Numbered from the stretch's first letter, positions 7,218-16,711 are shown. The stretch: 38,695 nt of DNA from Wohlfahrtiimonas larvae (GCF_039543665.1 NZ_BAABKE010000011.1:1-38695), one strand, 5' to 3'. Notes: a model not told the origin generated them from the sequence alone. Program-made: numbers and translations.

Positions 7218-7232
7218 CTGAGCATTTTTGTA

Positions 7233-7318
7233 TGGTACCGAAGGAGAGACTCGAACTCTCACGCTTTTAAAGGCAGAGGATTTTGAATCCTCCGTGTCTA
7301 CCATTCCACCACTCCGGC
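7233..7318 (-). tRNA. tRNA-Leu (anticodon CAA)
   Basis: The minus strand from 7318 to 7233 folds as a class II tRNA. The acceptor GCCGGAG pairs with CTTCGGT (two G-T pairs), followed by discriminator A and an encoded CCA at 7235-7233. The anticodon arm GAGGA-TTCAAAA-TCCTC gives anticodon CAA, reading UUG. A long variable arm follows, then GAGAG-TTCGAGT-CTCTC as T-arm. It is 86 nt including CCA. The prophage lies on its 3' side, the orientation expected when a phage recombines into the tRNA 3' end and restores it. Confidence 0.95.
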
Positions 7319-7332
7319 AAGTTGAGGTGCTC

Positions 7333-7360
7333 ATTTTATATTTTTTTAAAAATCTGTCAA
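7333..7360 (-). promoter_or_regulatory. sigma70 promoter of tRNA-Leu
   Basis: On the minus strand TTGACA (7360-7355), a 16-bp spacer and TAAAAT (7338-7333, within TATAAAAT) lie about 15 bp before the tRNA 5' end. The -35 is a perfect consensus. GAGCACC follows the -10 element, a G/C-rich discriminator as in stringently controlled stable-RNA promoters. Confidence 0.75.
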
Positions 7361-7366
7361 GCATTT

Positions 7367-9004
7367 CTATGAAAAATTTATCAATTTTCCACCTAAAAAA
7401 ACATCAACCACTTTAACCTTATGAATCTCATAAGAATTCAACATAAAAGGATCACGATCCAAGACAATAAAATCAGCAAATTTACTCACTTCTAATGAAC
7501 CAATATTATGCTCCAATCCAAGCATATAAGCGGCATCAATCGTTGCTGAGCGCAAGACTTCCTCTATGGTCAACATTCTATCGTTATCATGTCGATAATC
7601 ATCTCCAATCAGCTGTCGATTCATTCCTATCTGAAAATGTTCCCATAAATTCAAATGATCAATAGGCCAATCACTACCATAAGCCACTTTTATACCAGCA
7701 TCATAAAATCGCCCCGCACATTCAAAATATTCAATACGATCTTTCCCCAATAACTGTTCAAATTCAACCTGAGTTATCTGACTCATTGCTCCCCATTGTA
7801 AGGATTGTGTTGCGATCACATTTAACTGTTTAAACCGAGAATAATGCTCTGGCACAGTTAATTCATTGTGTGCTAACCCAGCTCTGACTGCTAAATTAGG
7901 TGACCTTTCTTGTGAAGCCTCTATACAATCTAACGCGAAGTCAATACCAGCATCGCCCACTGTATGCATGTGAGGATGCCAACCAAGTTGATTCGTTTGG
8001 CTCAATAATTCTGTGAGCAATGCTTTGTCGTAATAGCAATCACCACATTGCTCAATGCCATCTAAGTGATAAGGCTTTCGCAATAATGCTGTATGCAATG
8101 GCGCCTGCAATACACCATCAATGAAAAATTTAATGTGTGAAATCGTTGTGGTTGGCTGTAATGCGGTTTGCTTGTATGAAAATTCTGCCATAAACGCTTG
8201 AGTTTCCGCGATCGCATCAGGAATCATTTCCACCGTAGCAAATGCTTTAGCAGGGATCTCTCTTGCCCCCAAAACACGCAATGTTAATTCATTAGATTGC
8301 GCCAATGACTGAAATGCTTTGAATGCCACAGCATCTGCTCGTGCATCCATAACTGTTGTTACGCCTTGCTCATTCAATAAAAATTGCGCCTTTCTTGCGA
8401 CTTTTAATGCGTAGTCATCGGAATAACGTGTAATTTCATCAAATGCTTGCATTGCAGGGCCATCTTCTAAAATACCTTTAATTTTGGCATCTTCTAGAAT
8501 ATCCACCGTTTTAAATAATGATAATGCCAATGAGTTGCAAACCAATAAATGACAGTCATTAGAAAATACGATGATTGGATAACTTTGTGAGATTTTATCC
8601 AAATCTTCACGCACTAATTCACTGCCTATGGGCAACATATCAGGCTGCATCCAACCACGCACAATGATCCAACCATCTTTGTGCTCTTCCATATAGCGCT
8701 CAGCATATTCCGTTATCTTAACTAAAATTTCAGACTTACTCAGGACTTGATGTTTGAGGTTACAACTCAATGATTGAGAGGCCCCCCAAAAAGGATGAAG
8801 ATGCGAATCTACCAATCCTGGCATCACAAATTGCCCATGTAAATCCACAAGCTTTGTGGCTTCATCTTGATGACGTAAGATAGATGTATCATCGCCCATA
8901 GCAATAATCTCACCCTGTGTAATTGCCATTGCAGTATAAAATGTATTGTGCGCATCAGCACTATAGATATTACCGTTAAAATAGATAGCATCTGCTTTAA
9001 CCAT
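7367..9004 (-). CDS. YtcJ-like metal-dependent amidohydrolase (amidohydrolase family 3)
   Basis: The protein has 545 residues from ATG 9004. An in-frame GTG lies two codons upstream (9010), but AGAGG at 9011-9015 has the right 6-base spacing to the ATG. The N-terminal beta-sandwich (FNGNIYSADAHN) leads to GLVDSHLHPFWGA, the HxH metal ligands (about His68 and His70) of the TIM barrel. Further ligands are likely in HPHMHTVGD and AGLAHNEL, and the catalytic Asp in AYGSDWPID. The end, KFADFIVLDRDPF, is the closing sandwich. Such enzymes hydrolyse C-N bonds of unknown amides. There is no secretion signal, so it is cytoplasmic. It is divergent from the EamA gene, and the substrate cannot be predicted. 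Confidence 0.85.
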   Translation of the reverse strand: MVKADAIYFNGNIYSADAHNTFYTAMAITQGEIIAMGDDTSILRHQDEATKLVDLHGQFVMPGLVDSHLHPFWGASQSLSCNLKHQVLSKSEILVKITEYAERYMEEHKDGWIIVRGWMQPDMLPIGSELVREDLDKISQSYPIIVFSNDCHLLVCNSLALSLFKTVDILEDAKIKGILEDGPAMQAFDEITRYSDDYALKVARKAQFLLNEQGVTTVMDARADAVAFKAFQSLAQSNELTLRVLGAREIPAKAFATVEMIPDAIAETQAFMAEFSYKQTALQPTTTISHIKFFIDGVLQAPLHTALLRKPYHLDGIEQCGDCYYDKALLTELLSQTNQLGWHPHMHTVGDAGIDFALDCIEASQERSPNLAVRAGLAHNELTVPEHYSRFKQLNVIATQSLQWGAMSQITQVEFEQLLGKDRIEYFECAGRFYDAGIKVAYGSDWPIDHLNLWEHFQIGMNRQLIGDDYRHDNDRMLTIEEVLRSATIDAAYMLGLEHNIGSLEVSKFADFIVLDRDPFMLNSYEIHKVKVVDVFLGGKLINFS

Positions 9005-9148
9005 CCTCACCCTCTGATATTTTCAATGATTAAACGAAAAACCATCATAGACAAAAAATTATAAATATGGAATGTTATTAATTGAGAGTTCCTTTTCTCA
9101 AAAATTTATCTTAATCTCACTCTATCTTACTTTAATCTTTATATATTT

Positions 9149-10048
9149 ATGTCTATTCAAGCTTATTTGGGATCTATTGCTGTATTAGGTGCAGCTTTAA
9201 TTTGGGGCACAACAGGCACAGCTGCTGCATACGCACCAAACTTAAGTCCTTTAGCCATTGGTGCTTTTGCAATGGGTTTTGGCGGAATATTACAAGCATT
9301 GATTGCAAAAAGATCCATTCAAAAATATTGGCGGAATATTTTACAACAACGTTCTTTATTATCTGCAGGCGTATTATCTGTGGCGATTTACCCTTTAGCA
9401 TTTTATTCATCTATGTATTATGCTGGTGTCACAATTGGCACAGTGATTTCAATCGGTACAGCGCCAATATTTTCTGCATTACTGGAAAGATTCTTTAATC
9501 ATCAATCATTATCCCTTCGCTGGGTGATTAGCTTTATTTTAGGGATTCTCGGTGTTGTACTGTTAACATTCAGTGATAATCATGCGAGTAATACAGCTGA
9601 TGCTGTGACAGCCTTAAATAAACCATTAGGTATTATTTTAGGCTTAGTTGCAGCGGCTACTTACAGCACATATTCATGGGCAGCTAAACAGTTCATCAAT
9701 CAAGGCTTTGATGCTAAAGCTGCAATGGGCAGCATTTTTGGTTTAGCCGCATTTATATTAATTCCTTCACTATTTTGGACAGCACAAAACCTATTGGATG
9801 AAGCTCGTCATCTCTACGTTGTCACTTATATGGCAGCAATCCCTATGTTTTTAGGCTATCTATTATTTGGCTATGGTTTAAAAACAGTTTCAGCAAGTTA
9901 TGCCACAACCTTAACCTTATTTGAACCTGTTGTTGCAGCACTCTTTGCTGCTCTTTTAATTGGGGAAAAAATAGCAATATTAGGTTGGATTGGTATTGTG
10001 ATGATCTTCGCATGTTTATTAATTTTGTCATTAAAAAAAGCCAGTTAA
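9149..10048 (+). CDS. EamA/DMT-family transporter
   Basis: A 299-residue, very hydrophobic protein with two EamA repeats, about 10 transmembrane helices. The first repeat begins LGSIAVLGAALIWGTTGTAAA, the second LGIILGLVAAATYSTYSWAAKQ. The C-terminal YATTLTLFEPVVAALFAALLIGE is a hallmark of the RhaT/YdcZ-like drug/metabolite superfamily. It probably exports an amino acid or other small metabolite, but the substrate is unknown. No Shine-Dalgarno is visible before ATG 9149. It is divergent from the amidohydrolase and could share control with it. The last codons overlap a hairpin terminator serving the convergent pilY1-like gene. Confidence 0.9.
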   Translation: MSIQAYLGSIAVLGAALIWGTTGTAAAYAPNLSPLAIGAFAMGFGGILQALIAKRSIQKYWRNILQQRSLLSAGVLSVAIYPLAFYSSMYYAGVTIGTVISIGTAPIFSALLERFFNHQSLSLRWVISFILGILGVVLLTFSDNHASNTADAVTALNKPLGIILGLVAAATYSTYSWAAKQFINQGFDAKAAMGSIFGLAAFILIPSLFWTAQNLLDEARHLYVVTYMAAIPMFLGYLLFGYGLKTVSASYATTLTLFEPVVAALFAALLIGEKIAILGWIGIVMIFACLLILSLKKAS

Positions 10049-10067
10049 TAATCAATTAACTGGCTTT
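10037..10067 (-). terminator. Rho-independent terminator of pilY1-like gene, overlapping the eamA stop
   Basis: AAAGCCAGTTAAT (10037-10049) and ATTAACTGGCTTT (10055-10067) make a perfect 13-bp stem with a 5-base loop. On the minus strand the stem runs into seven Ts. On plus the T-run is short. It includes the eamA stop codon and probably works both ways. Confidence 0.88.
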
Positions 10068-10088
10068 ATACTCTTTATCTGGCTAATC

Positions 10089-13000
10089 TTATGAGCTTAA
10101 TAAATTGTGAATGCTCACACGTCTAGGCCTTATAGTCTCACTATCTCCACCTGTAGTAATATCAGTTGAAGAACCACCATCACCATTTGTCGAACTTGTT
10201 TCAAATTGAATGGTTGATTCTTCCCCATCTACTCCGACACTGCCATCAGCACTTCTGAAGTTTGGATCATCAGCAATAGAACTATCGTCCTCTTCTGTTG
10301 CTTCAACTAATTCATCAAATATATCTTTAGTCACATCTTTTAATGATGTTGAACCATTACCATTCGGTGAATTATTAATCCATTCACCAGTTAAACCACC
10401 TTCAGCTTTACCGGTTTTACCTTGATTTGCTAACCCCTTTAATCCATTAGATGCACCGCCATCTTGTGTGGCGAAAGATAAAACCTTGCCATAAATAAAA
10501 TCAGCTAAACAAGGATCGCTACGCATACTGTCATCATATTTAGAAAAACGTTCCTGAATACCCCATGTGAAGAATATTACAGCATCGCTATGTTCATCAT
10601 ATTGTGGATCTTTAATAACTCTTTCACCAGACTGATTACCATCAGCAGTCAAAGCAATATACCAACCATCCTTATCTACATGCCCTTCGTTAGGATCCGC
10701 AAAAGGAGTGGTAGTTTCTAGATCATACTCTCCCACACTTTCATAATCTTCTAAACTAGGTTGTTGCCCCGTTTTATATCGAACATTACCCTTCTTCAAA
10801 TGATTAATTGTTAAAACAGGCTGTAAACTATGCGTTGCTTGGCCCAATGCAAAAGTTTCTGATCCACCTTTTTTACCATAATCAGTCAAGCCATAAACAT
10901 TATGTTGGACTTTAGAATTATCATATCGATCTAATTCATGGCTTGCCGCAATACCTGTACCAAAAAATACTCGATATAAACTAGAGTTTCGTGCTCGCAC
11001 AACCAATGGCTTAACAGAAATGGCTGATTGACCAAAATTAGTTTTAGGTGCCTTAAATAAAGCTGTTATTTTTGTATTTGGATCTTTAAAATCTTTACTA
11101 TTAAATTCAACTCTATATAAAGTACCTGAATAATCTCCAACATAAATTTTATCAACTTTCTGACCTCCTACAATCCCATCTTTACTCACAAGCAAAGAAG
11201 GTGTCGCTGCACCTAAGCCATTAGGATTAAGAATAATCTCATGCAATTTTTCACCAGTATAAGCATCAATAAAATATAAAGATGATGGACGATTACCTGA
11301 AGCATTTGGCTCTGCACCGAAACCATTACCAAAAACAGCTACTGCCTGTCCTTTAGGATTAGATTCTCCACCAAAAGTTGTACCTCTATCAATAATCCTA
11401 TTGAAGAACTCAAACCCTGAATAGGTATAACCTAAATTTTCAAAACCAGGTGTACGAGATGGCCCTTCATTAGTGATTTCAAATAATGGTGTAACTTTCT
11501 CATAAATATCATTAGAACTTGGCTTACTAATTGTTTTTTTATTCTTACTCCAATTTTTAACAACTTCTGCCTTTTCAGCATAAACACGATAGCCTGCAAT
11601 ACCTTTACCACCGCCCCCCATAGCTGTTAATCCTAATGTTGCGTAGAGATGTTCACCCCCAGTATCACCTGTTGCTTGATAAACACGAGCATCCACTAAA
11701 TTAGTTCTGCCTTCTATGACCAAAGTAGAATTTCTATTAGCTTTTGCGATTTCATCAAAACGGTGAACTAACATTTTAGGGAAATATGCTGTATCACGTT
11801 CGCCTGCTTTACTATTTTTAGAAAGGCCTCTTTGCGCCTTAATAAAGCTAATCATCCCATCATTATCCCCAACAATAATAAAATTATTTGGCTGGAATTT
11901 AGCTTTATACACCCACCATTGCTCCAATTGTGTTTTGAGATCATAAGACATGGATTCATCTGCAATATTAATATTGATCATATCTTTATTTGCCAAAACA
12001 ACATCAGGACTTGTAATACTACCTAAAGGATATAATCTCTCTCTCAAATCCCCCATATTTTTATTCATTTTAAAGTTTGTCAACCACTCTAAACCCGAAT
12101 CATTAAAATCAGACTTAATTTTTTTAAATTCGGTTAAAACCGTACTTTTATCTTTCTTTAAGTCAAGCAGACTCTTGCCAGGGAATTTTTCTGAAGATAA
12201 AGTGACATAACGACCTTGTTCAGGTGTAATCGTTGTATCAGTACTCCATAAATTAACTTTCTCAGACTTCCCTGTTTGAGGATCAATATAAGATGCTCTT
12301 GCCCTAACACTACCGATATATGATCTAAAATCATAAACAGTATCATAACGGACAGTACCTATTGTTTTAACATCAACATTACCATCTTTATCAAATTCAG
12401 GTTTTCCCTTCACAAGTTTTGAAGATGTACGATCATTCACCGCAGATGCACTACTGGTACTGCGAATAATGGTTGCAAAAATAGTATCAAATGCAGCGAG
12501 TAAATCTTCAGCTGATCCACCATTCTTTTTTGTAATCCCTAAATTCATACCAGGATTTTTTTTAATACTACTCGTTGCATGCGTTAAATTTTGATAAATT
12601 TTATCATCAACATCAACGTGCAAACTTACACTGTGTACATGCAGAGGCATAGGCCCTGTATCATCTTGATACCAACCTTTACCCGCTTCATCTTTCGTAT
12701 TAGTTACCCAATCTTTTAAATTTGTATCTGCTATGATCTGTCCTAATGCAGGACCCAAGCGCTCTAAATTAACAGTATCCTTTAAATAAACACCATTAAT
12801 AATATCAAAACCATCAATATCATATCGATTACCCAAACTGCCTAAAGAGTTAGGGTAAGTTTTTCGGAAAATTTCTTTATCTACAACAGCAACACCTCTA
12901 GCAGATTCTGCATTAGGCTCACCATCTGTCATTACAATCATATGATTTTGCTGACAACGATAACGAATTGGCGACTCTAATTGTTTATATTGATAAATAT

Positions 13001-13550
13001 TAGTATATTTTTTATCAAAGAAGCGCCCTGTTTCTACTTGCATAGTACCAGTTCTATTACCTGCTGCACTGACTGGCTGCCCTCTAAACATCTTTAGCGT
13101 ATCATAAACAGCTGTGTATAAAGGTGTATTACCTGGCGAGTTTTTAATAATATTAGAAATATTTGTAAGATGACTATTAAACTTTTGATCAGTCACTTTT
13201 GAATAATCATCAAGTTTCAAAGCGGTCAAGCCACTATTAGAATTTGCTGTATACAAAAATGTTACGCCTAAATATGCCTTATCTCTATATTTATTCAACA
13301 AAGCTTTGACTGCTCTATCTAAAGCTACCGTTCGTAGAATATCAGGGCCATTCTTATATTCAGGAACATCTCGTGTTTTCATCGACCCCGAATCATCCAA
13401 TACCATATGAATATTCGGCTTTGCACGTGGCGTACTAAAAACTGGTTCTGTTGATGGTTTAAATGCCTTAGTTTCTGCATTTACGCTCGATATTCCCCAC
13501 ACAGGAAATGTCAATAATAGTATTTTATAAAATACATTACGATTTTTCAC
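10089..13550 (-). CDS. pilY1: PilY1/PilC-family type IV pilus tip adhesin
   Basis: A 1153-residue secreted protein. It starts with GTG 13550 after AGAGGA (7-base spacing) and has a signal peptide ending near VNA|ET (residue 25). A von Willebrand A-like domain follows: HMVLDDSGSM (about 48-57) is a MIDAS motif, and IVMTDGEPNAE a later conserved stretch. The second half is the PilC-type beta-propeller, starting around NFIIVGDNDGMISFIKAQRG, the counterpart of the GANDGMLHAF repeat in PilY1. The C-terminal about 110 residues are rich in Gly, Ser, Asp and Glu and probably disordered. PilY1 acts at the pilus tip in adhesion and surface sensing. No minor pilin or pil gene is adjacent, which is unusual, as pilY1 usually sits in the fimU-pilVWXY1E cluster. 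Confidence 0.87.
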   Translation of the reverse strand: MKNRNVFYKILLLTFPVWGISSVNAETKAFKPSTEPVFSTPRAKPNIHMVLDDSGSMKTRDVPEYKNGPDILRTVALDRAVKALLNKYRDKAYLGVTFLYTANSNSGLTALKLDDYSKVTDQKFNSHLTNISNIIKNSPGNTPLYTAVYDTLKMFRGQPVSAAGNRTGTMQVETGRFFDKKYTNIYQYKQLESPIRYRCQQNHMIVMTDGEPNAESARGVAVVDKEIFRKTYPNSLGSLGNRYDIDGFDIINGVYLKDTVNLERLGPALGQIIADTNLKDWVTNTKDEAGKGWYQDDTGPMPLHVHSVSLHVDVDDKIYQNLTHATSSIKKNPGMNLGITKKNGGSAEDLLAAFDTIFATIIRSTSSASAVNDRTSSKLVKGKPEFDKDGNVDVKTIGTVRYDTVYDFRSYIGSVRARASYIDPQTGKSEKVNLWSTDTTITPEQGRYVTLSSEKFPGKSLLDLKKDKSTVLTEFKKIKSDFNDSGLEWLTNFKMNKNMGDLRERLYPLGSITSPDVVLANKDMININIADESMSYDLKTQLEQWWVYKAKFQPNNFIIVGDNDGMISFIKAQRGLSKNSKAGERDTAYFPKMLVHRFDEIAKANRNSTLVIEGRTNLVDARVYQATGDTGGEHLYATLGLTAMGGGGKGIAGYRVYAEKAEVVKNWSKNKKTISKPSSNDIYEKVTPLFEITNEGPSRTPGFENLGYTYSGFEFFNRIIDRGTTFGGESNPKGQAVAVFGNGFGAEPNASGNRPSSLYFIDAYTGEKLHEIILNPNGLGAATPSLLVSKDGIVGGQKVDKIYVGDYSGTLYRVEFNSKDFKDPNTKITALFKAPKTNFGQSAISVKPLVVRARNSSLYRVFFGTGIAASHELDRYDNSKVQHNVYGLTDYGKKGGSETFALGQATHSLQPVLTINHLKKGNVRYKTGQQPSLEDYESVGEYDLETTTPFADPNEGHVDKDGWYIALTADGNQSGERVIKDPQYDEHSDAVIFFTWGIQERFSKYDDSMRSDPCLADFIYGKVLSFATQDGGASNGLKGLANQGKTGKAEGGLTGEWINNSPNGNGSTSLKDVTKDIFDELVEATEEDDSSIADDPNFRSADGSVGVDGEESTIQFETSSTNGDGGSSTDITTGGDSETIRPRRVSIHNLLSS

Positions 13551-13812
13551 TTGCTTTCCTCTTCATTCTAAATTAATGGCTTGTTATCACAATTATACTG
13601 CTAATAATATTAATTTATCTTAATACAATGATTATTTATACGAACTATGCTTATGGTAAACAAATAAATACAATAAAATTCAACAATATCAATTGTAATA
13701 AACAGAGAAAAATAAAAATATTATAATAATAAAAATATAATTTATTGATCCAGATCTATAAAATATATTTTTATAATAAATAGCTCATAATTCTCTGTGT
13801 ATATTCATGAAA
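13551..13812. other. A/T-rich intergenic region upstream of pilY1
   Basis: This stretch between pilY1 and the msrA terminator is extremely A/T-rich. It presumably contains the minus-strand promoter of pilY1. I see no open frame, tandem repeat, RNA fold or clear operator. Confidence 0.5.
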
Positions 13813-13840
13813 AAACTTCTCTTTTTACTGTGAGAAGTTT
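13811..13840 (-). terminator. Rho-independent terminator of msrA
   Basis: AAACTTCTC (13813-13821) and GAGAAGTTT (13832-13840) form a 9-bp stem with a 10-base loop, followed on the minus strand by a T-run. It lies 43 bp beyond the msrA stop. Confidence 0.85.
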
Positions 13841-13882
13841 AGTATACATTTAAAATATTTGATCTTTTTCTATACAGCTTTT

Positions 13883-14398
13883 CTATTTATGCCAAATTGT
13901 ATTCAAAAAATGCTGACGAAATGCAGAAGTCAATGCATAGCGCTCAGGGCTTTTGCGATAAAAATCTTGATGATATTCTTCCGCCACATAAAATTCTTGC
14001 GCAGGCTCAATACTTACAACAATAGGATCCGTAAATCTGCCACTGTTCTGCAACGCATACTTACTTTTTTCTGCCAGCTGTTTTTGTGCTTCTGATGTAT
14101 AAAAAATGACAGGGCGATAAGTATCACCACGATCTTGAAACTGTCCAAATGCATCTGTAGGATCAACTTGTTGCCAATAAATATTTAATAATGCTTCGTA
14201 ATCAATTAACTCAGGATTAAACAAAATCTCAACAGCTTCAGTATGACCTGTTCCTCCACCACAAACATCTTGATAAGTTGGGTTTTCTATCGTGCCGCCT
14301 GTATAGCCAGATACAATACTTTCTATACCTGCTAACTCATCAAATGGATGAACCATACACCAAAAACATCCTCCTGCAAAAATTGCACGCTCCATCAT
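13883..14398 (-). CDS. msrA: peptide-methionine (S)-S-oxide reductase MsrA
   Basis: A 171-residue single-domain MsrA. The AGGCFWCM motif (catalytic Cys11, with Cys14 beside it) is followed by GYTGG, GTGHTEAVEILFNPE and YWQQVDPTDAFGQFQDRGDTYR, all conserved. It reduces the S-epimer of methionine sulfoxide in proteins with thioredoxin. There is no MsrB fusion and no signal peptide, so it is a cytoplasmic enzyme. AAGGAG lies 6 bases before ATG 14398. Together with the nearby catalase it adds to an oxidative-damage theme, but the genes do not form an operon. Confidence 0.95.
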   Translation of the reverse strand: MMERAIFAGGCFWCMVHPFDELAGIESIVSGYTGGTIENPTYQDVCGGGTGHTEAVEILFNPELIDYEALLNIYWQQVDPTDAFGQFQDRGDTYRPVIFYTSEAQKQLAEKSKYALQNSGRFTDPIVVSIEPAQEFYVAEEYHQDFYRKSPERYALTSAFRQHFLNTIWHK

Positions 14399-14529
14399 AT
14401 TTGACTCCTTATTAATTGATAATACTCATATATTATAGTGTGAATATTTCATAAATATTACAGTGAAGCTTCATACGCCGTAGGTTTATCGATATAATCA
14501 TCACCAAATACTTATCCAAAAGCGCCCTC

Positions 14530-16659
14530 ATGCATCATATTTTTAAGAAATTTCTCAAATATTCAATCTATACCATTGCAATAGGGTCAGTGGTTATAGT
14601 AGGAACTTTTAGTATATTTAATTATTTGAATCCGTTAGTTATCCCCAAAATAGAGCCATCCACTGTCATTGTGGATCGAAATGGGCAAGTTTTGAGGCAA
14701 TTTTCTGACCATGATGGAATATTTCGCCATTGGGTGGAATTAAAAGATATTAATCCATTATATATCCATGCACTTATCAATTATGAAGATCGCTATTTCT
14801 ACCAACATTTTGGTGTCAATCCTCTCGCAACTATTCGTGCTTTTGGGCAATTCATTTCTAACCAAAAAGTTATTTCAGGTAGTTCAACATTAACCATGCA
14901 AGTGGCTCGTTTACTCTATCCTCATGAACGTACTATCTTAGGCAAAGCCGAACAAATGTTACGCGCTATTCAATTAGAAATGGCATTAACAAAAGAAGAA
15001 ATACTTACTTTATATGTCAATATTGCTCCCATGGGCGGCAATATTGAAGGTGTGCAAACGGCAAGTTGGCGCTATTTTTCCAAAGATGCTAACAGCTTAA
15101 ACATTGCAGAAAGTGCTTTATTAGTAGCATTGCCACAACGGCCAAGTATTTATCGCCCCGATCAATCTTTAGAAAAAGCCAAAGTTGCACGCAATAAGGT
15201 ATTAAATCGATTAGCTGAATTTGGTCATCTTTCAACAGAAGATGCAAAACGTTACCAACAAGAGCCTATCAATTATCACCCCTCTAAAACTCAGTTTTCT
15301 GCACCACTATTATCAGAAAGTTTACATAATCAGTTTCCGGATCAACATATTATTCAGACAACCATTGATGCAAACTTACAAAAAAAACTTGAACGATTTG
15401 TGAAAAATGAAAGCCATACATGGCCAGAAAAAATTTCAGCTGCTGTATTAGTCGTCAATAATCATGATCATCAAGTTTATGCTTACATTGGTTCTTCTGA
15501 TCTTTTTAATCGTGACCGTTTCGGCTATGTGGATATGACGCAAGCTATTCGCTCTCCAGGATCGACACTTAAGCCATTTGCTTATGGTATGGCAATGGAT
15601 TATGGCATCATTCATGAAGCAAGTTTACTGACGGATGTTCCTCGTGGCTTTGATGGCTATTTCCCTAAAAATTTTGATAATCAATTTCGAGGTGCAGTGC
15701 CCATGTTTAAGGCACTGCAAACATCCTTAAATCTTCCTGTCGTACAGATATTTCAACATTTAACCCCGCATTATTTTGTAAAAAAATTAAGAGATGCCAA
15801 TATTAAATTGTATATCAATGAACCAACCTTAAGCATTATCTTAGGAGGTGTTGGTATTTCTTTATGGGAACAGGTAAGACTCTTCTCAAGCTTATCGACA
15901 GAAGGTAGAGTTTATCCAATCACCACAACACCAAAAATGATAACAAATGGTCAACCTATCCTATCACCAGAATCTGCATGGATTATCCATAAAATTCTTA
16001 GCCAAGTTAGACCTACTCATCGATTTAATCCTAAAAAAATTGCATGGAAAACTGGTACAAGCTACGGTTATCGTGATGGTTGGGCGATTGGCACAACAAC
16101 TGATTGGACTGTTGGTGTTTGGATTGGCCGCCCTGATGGGGTTCCCAATGTTGGCGCCTTAGCCAATCGTTATGCAACGCCCATGCTCTTTGATATTTTT
16201 AATTATTTACCTAAAGAAAAAACAACATTAGTCAAACCTGATGGCATTCAACCTGCAACAATTTGTTGGCCAAATGGGCGAAAAATTACAGAAGTTCCTA
16301 TCGAATCATGTTTAGAACGCTATGAAATCGATACTATTGATGGTAAAACACCGCCCACATTGTACGATGCCCCAGGTGAAATGCCTCATTCAGGATGGCC
16401 TAAATTATTAAACATTGAGGACATCACCATGCAATCTGCATTAATTTTGACATTACAAAACGAAAGCATTATTTTCAAAAGTCCTTATGCCATTCAATTA
16501 AATGCACAAGGTAATCCCCCTTTTCGTTGGTATTTAGATGGGCAATTACTAGAAAAACCTGAACTAGATATTCAAGCCTTAAAGATTGGTATACATACTT
16601 TAAGCGTTCAAGATGCCTTACAAAAAGTTGATAAAGTATCATTTGAGATTCGTGAATAG
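14530..16659 (+). CDS. pbpC: penicillin-binding protein 1C (PbpC), bifunctional peptidoglycan synthase
   Basis: A 709-residue class A PBP. A single N-terminal membrane anchor (about 11-33) precedes the glycosyltransferase domain: catalytic Glu86 in NYEDRYFYQHFGVNP, then SGSSTLTMQVARLL and KEEILTLYVNIAPMGGN. The transpeptidase domain has Ser345-x-x-Lys348 in SPGSTLKPFAYG and Lys507-Thr-Gly in KTGTSYGYRDGWAIG. A C-terminal BiPBP_C domain (about 610-709) is typical of PbpC. In many proteobacteria pbpC lies next to the alpha-2-macroglobulin gene; here A2M starts 4.3 kb further on. No clear Shine-Dalgarno precedes ATG 14530. The FUSC gene follows after 52 bp on the same strand. Confidence 0.95.
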   Translation: MHHIFKKFLKYSIYTIAIGSVVIVGTFSIFNYLNPLVIPKIEPSTVIVDRNGQVLRQFSDHDGIFRHWVELKDINPLYIHALINYEDRYFYQHFGVNPLATIRAFGQFISNQKVISGSSTLTMQVARLLYPHERTILGKAEQMLRAIQLEMALTKEEILTLYVNIAPMGGNIEGVQTASWRYFSKDANSLNIAESALLVALPQRPSIYRPDQSLEKAKVARNKVLNRLAEFGHLSTEDAKRYQQEPINYHPSKTQFSAPLLSESLHNQFPDQHIIQTTIDANLQKKLERFVKNESHTWPEKISAAVLVVNNHDHQVYAYIGSSDLFNRDRFGYVDMTQAIRSPGSTLKPFAYGMAMDYGIIHEASLLTDVPRGFDGYFPKNFDNQFRGAVPMFKALQTSLNLPVVQIFQHLTPHYFVKKLRDANIKLYINEPTLSIILGGVGISLWEQVRLFSSLSTEGRVYPITTTPKMITNGQPILSPESAWIIHKILSQVRPTHRFNPKKIAWKTGTSYGYRDGWAIGTTTDWTVGVWIGRPDGVPNVGALANRYATPMLFDIFNYLPKEKTTLVKPDGIQPATICWPNGRKITEVPIESCLERYEIDTIDGKTPPTLYDAPGEMPHSGWPKLLNIEDITMQSALILTLQNESIIFKSPYAIQLNAQGNPPFRWYLDGQLLEKPELDIQALKIGIHTLSVQDALQKVDKVSFEIRE

Positions 16660-16711
16660 TTTCTAAATTCCTTATACTAGCCTGTATGTTTCACAATCAG
16701 GAGTTAGTCAT

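Larger units (their letters stand above)
1..7232. mobile_element. P2-like prophage, partial (head/lysis module, cos region, tRNA-side end)
   Basis: Eight consecutive genes match the P2 head and lysis block in content and orientation: endolysin, X, L, M, N and O on minus, then divergent P and Q on plus. A P2/186-type cos core follows the 3' end of Q, as expected for P2. The gene-free stretch ends at the 3' end of a tRNA-Leu gene, a typical target of phage tyrosine integrases. The element continues beyond base 1, so tail and early genes cannot be judged. The right boundary is inferred from the tRNA 3' end; the matching att copy would lie outside the window. No integrase, repressor or replication gene sits between cos and the tRNA, unlike a standard P2 prophage, where early genes follow cos. 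Confidence 0.85.

Noticed and set aside
1..7232. Prophage remnant as a tailocin (phage-tail bacteriocin)
   Set aside because: Capsid, portal, scaffold and both terminase genes are intact, which tailocins lack.
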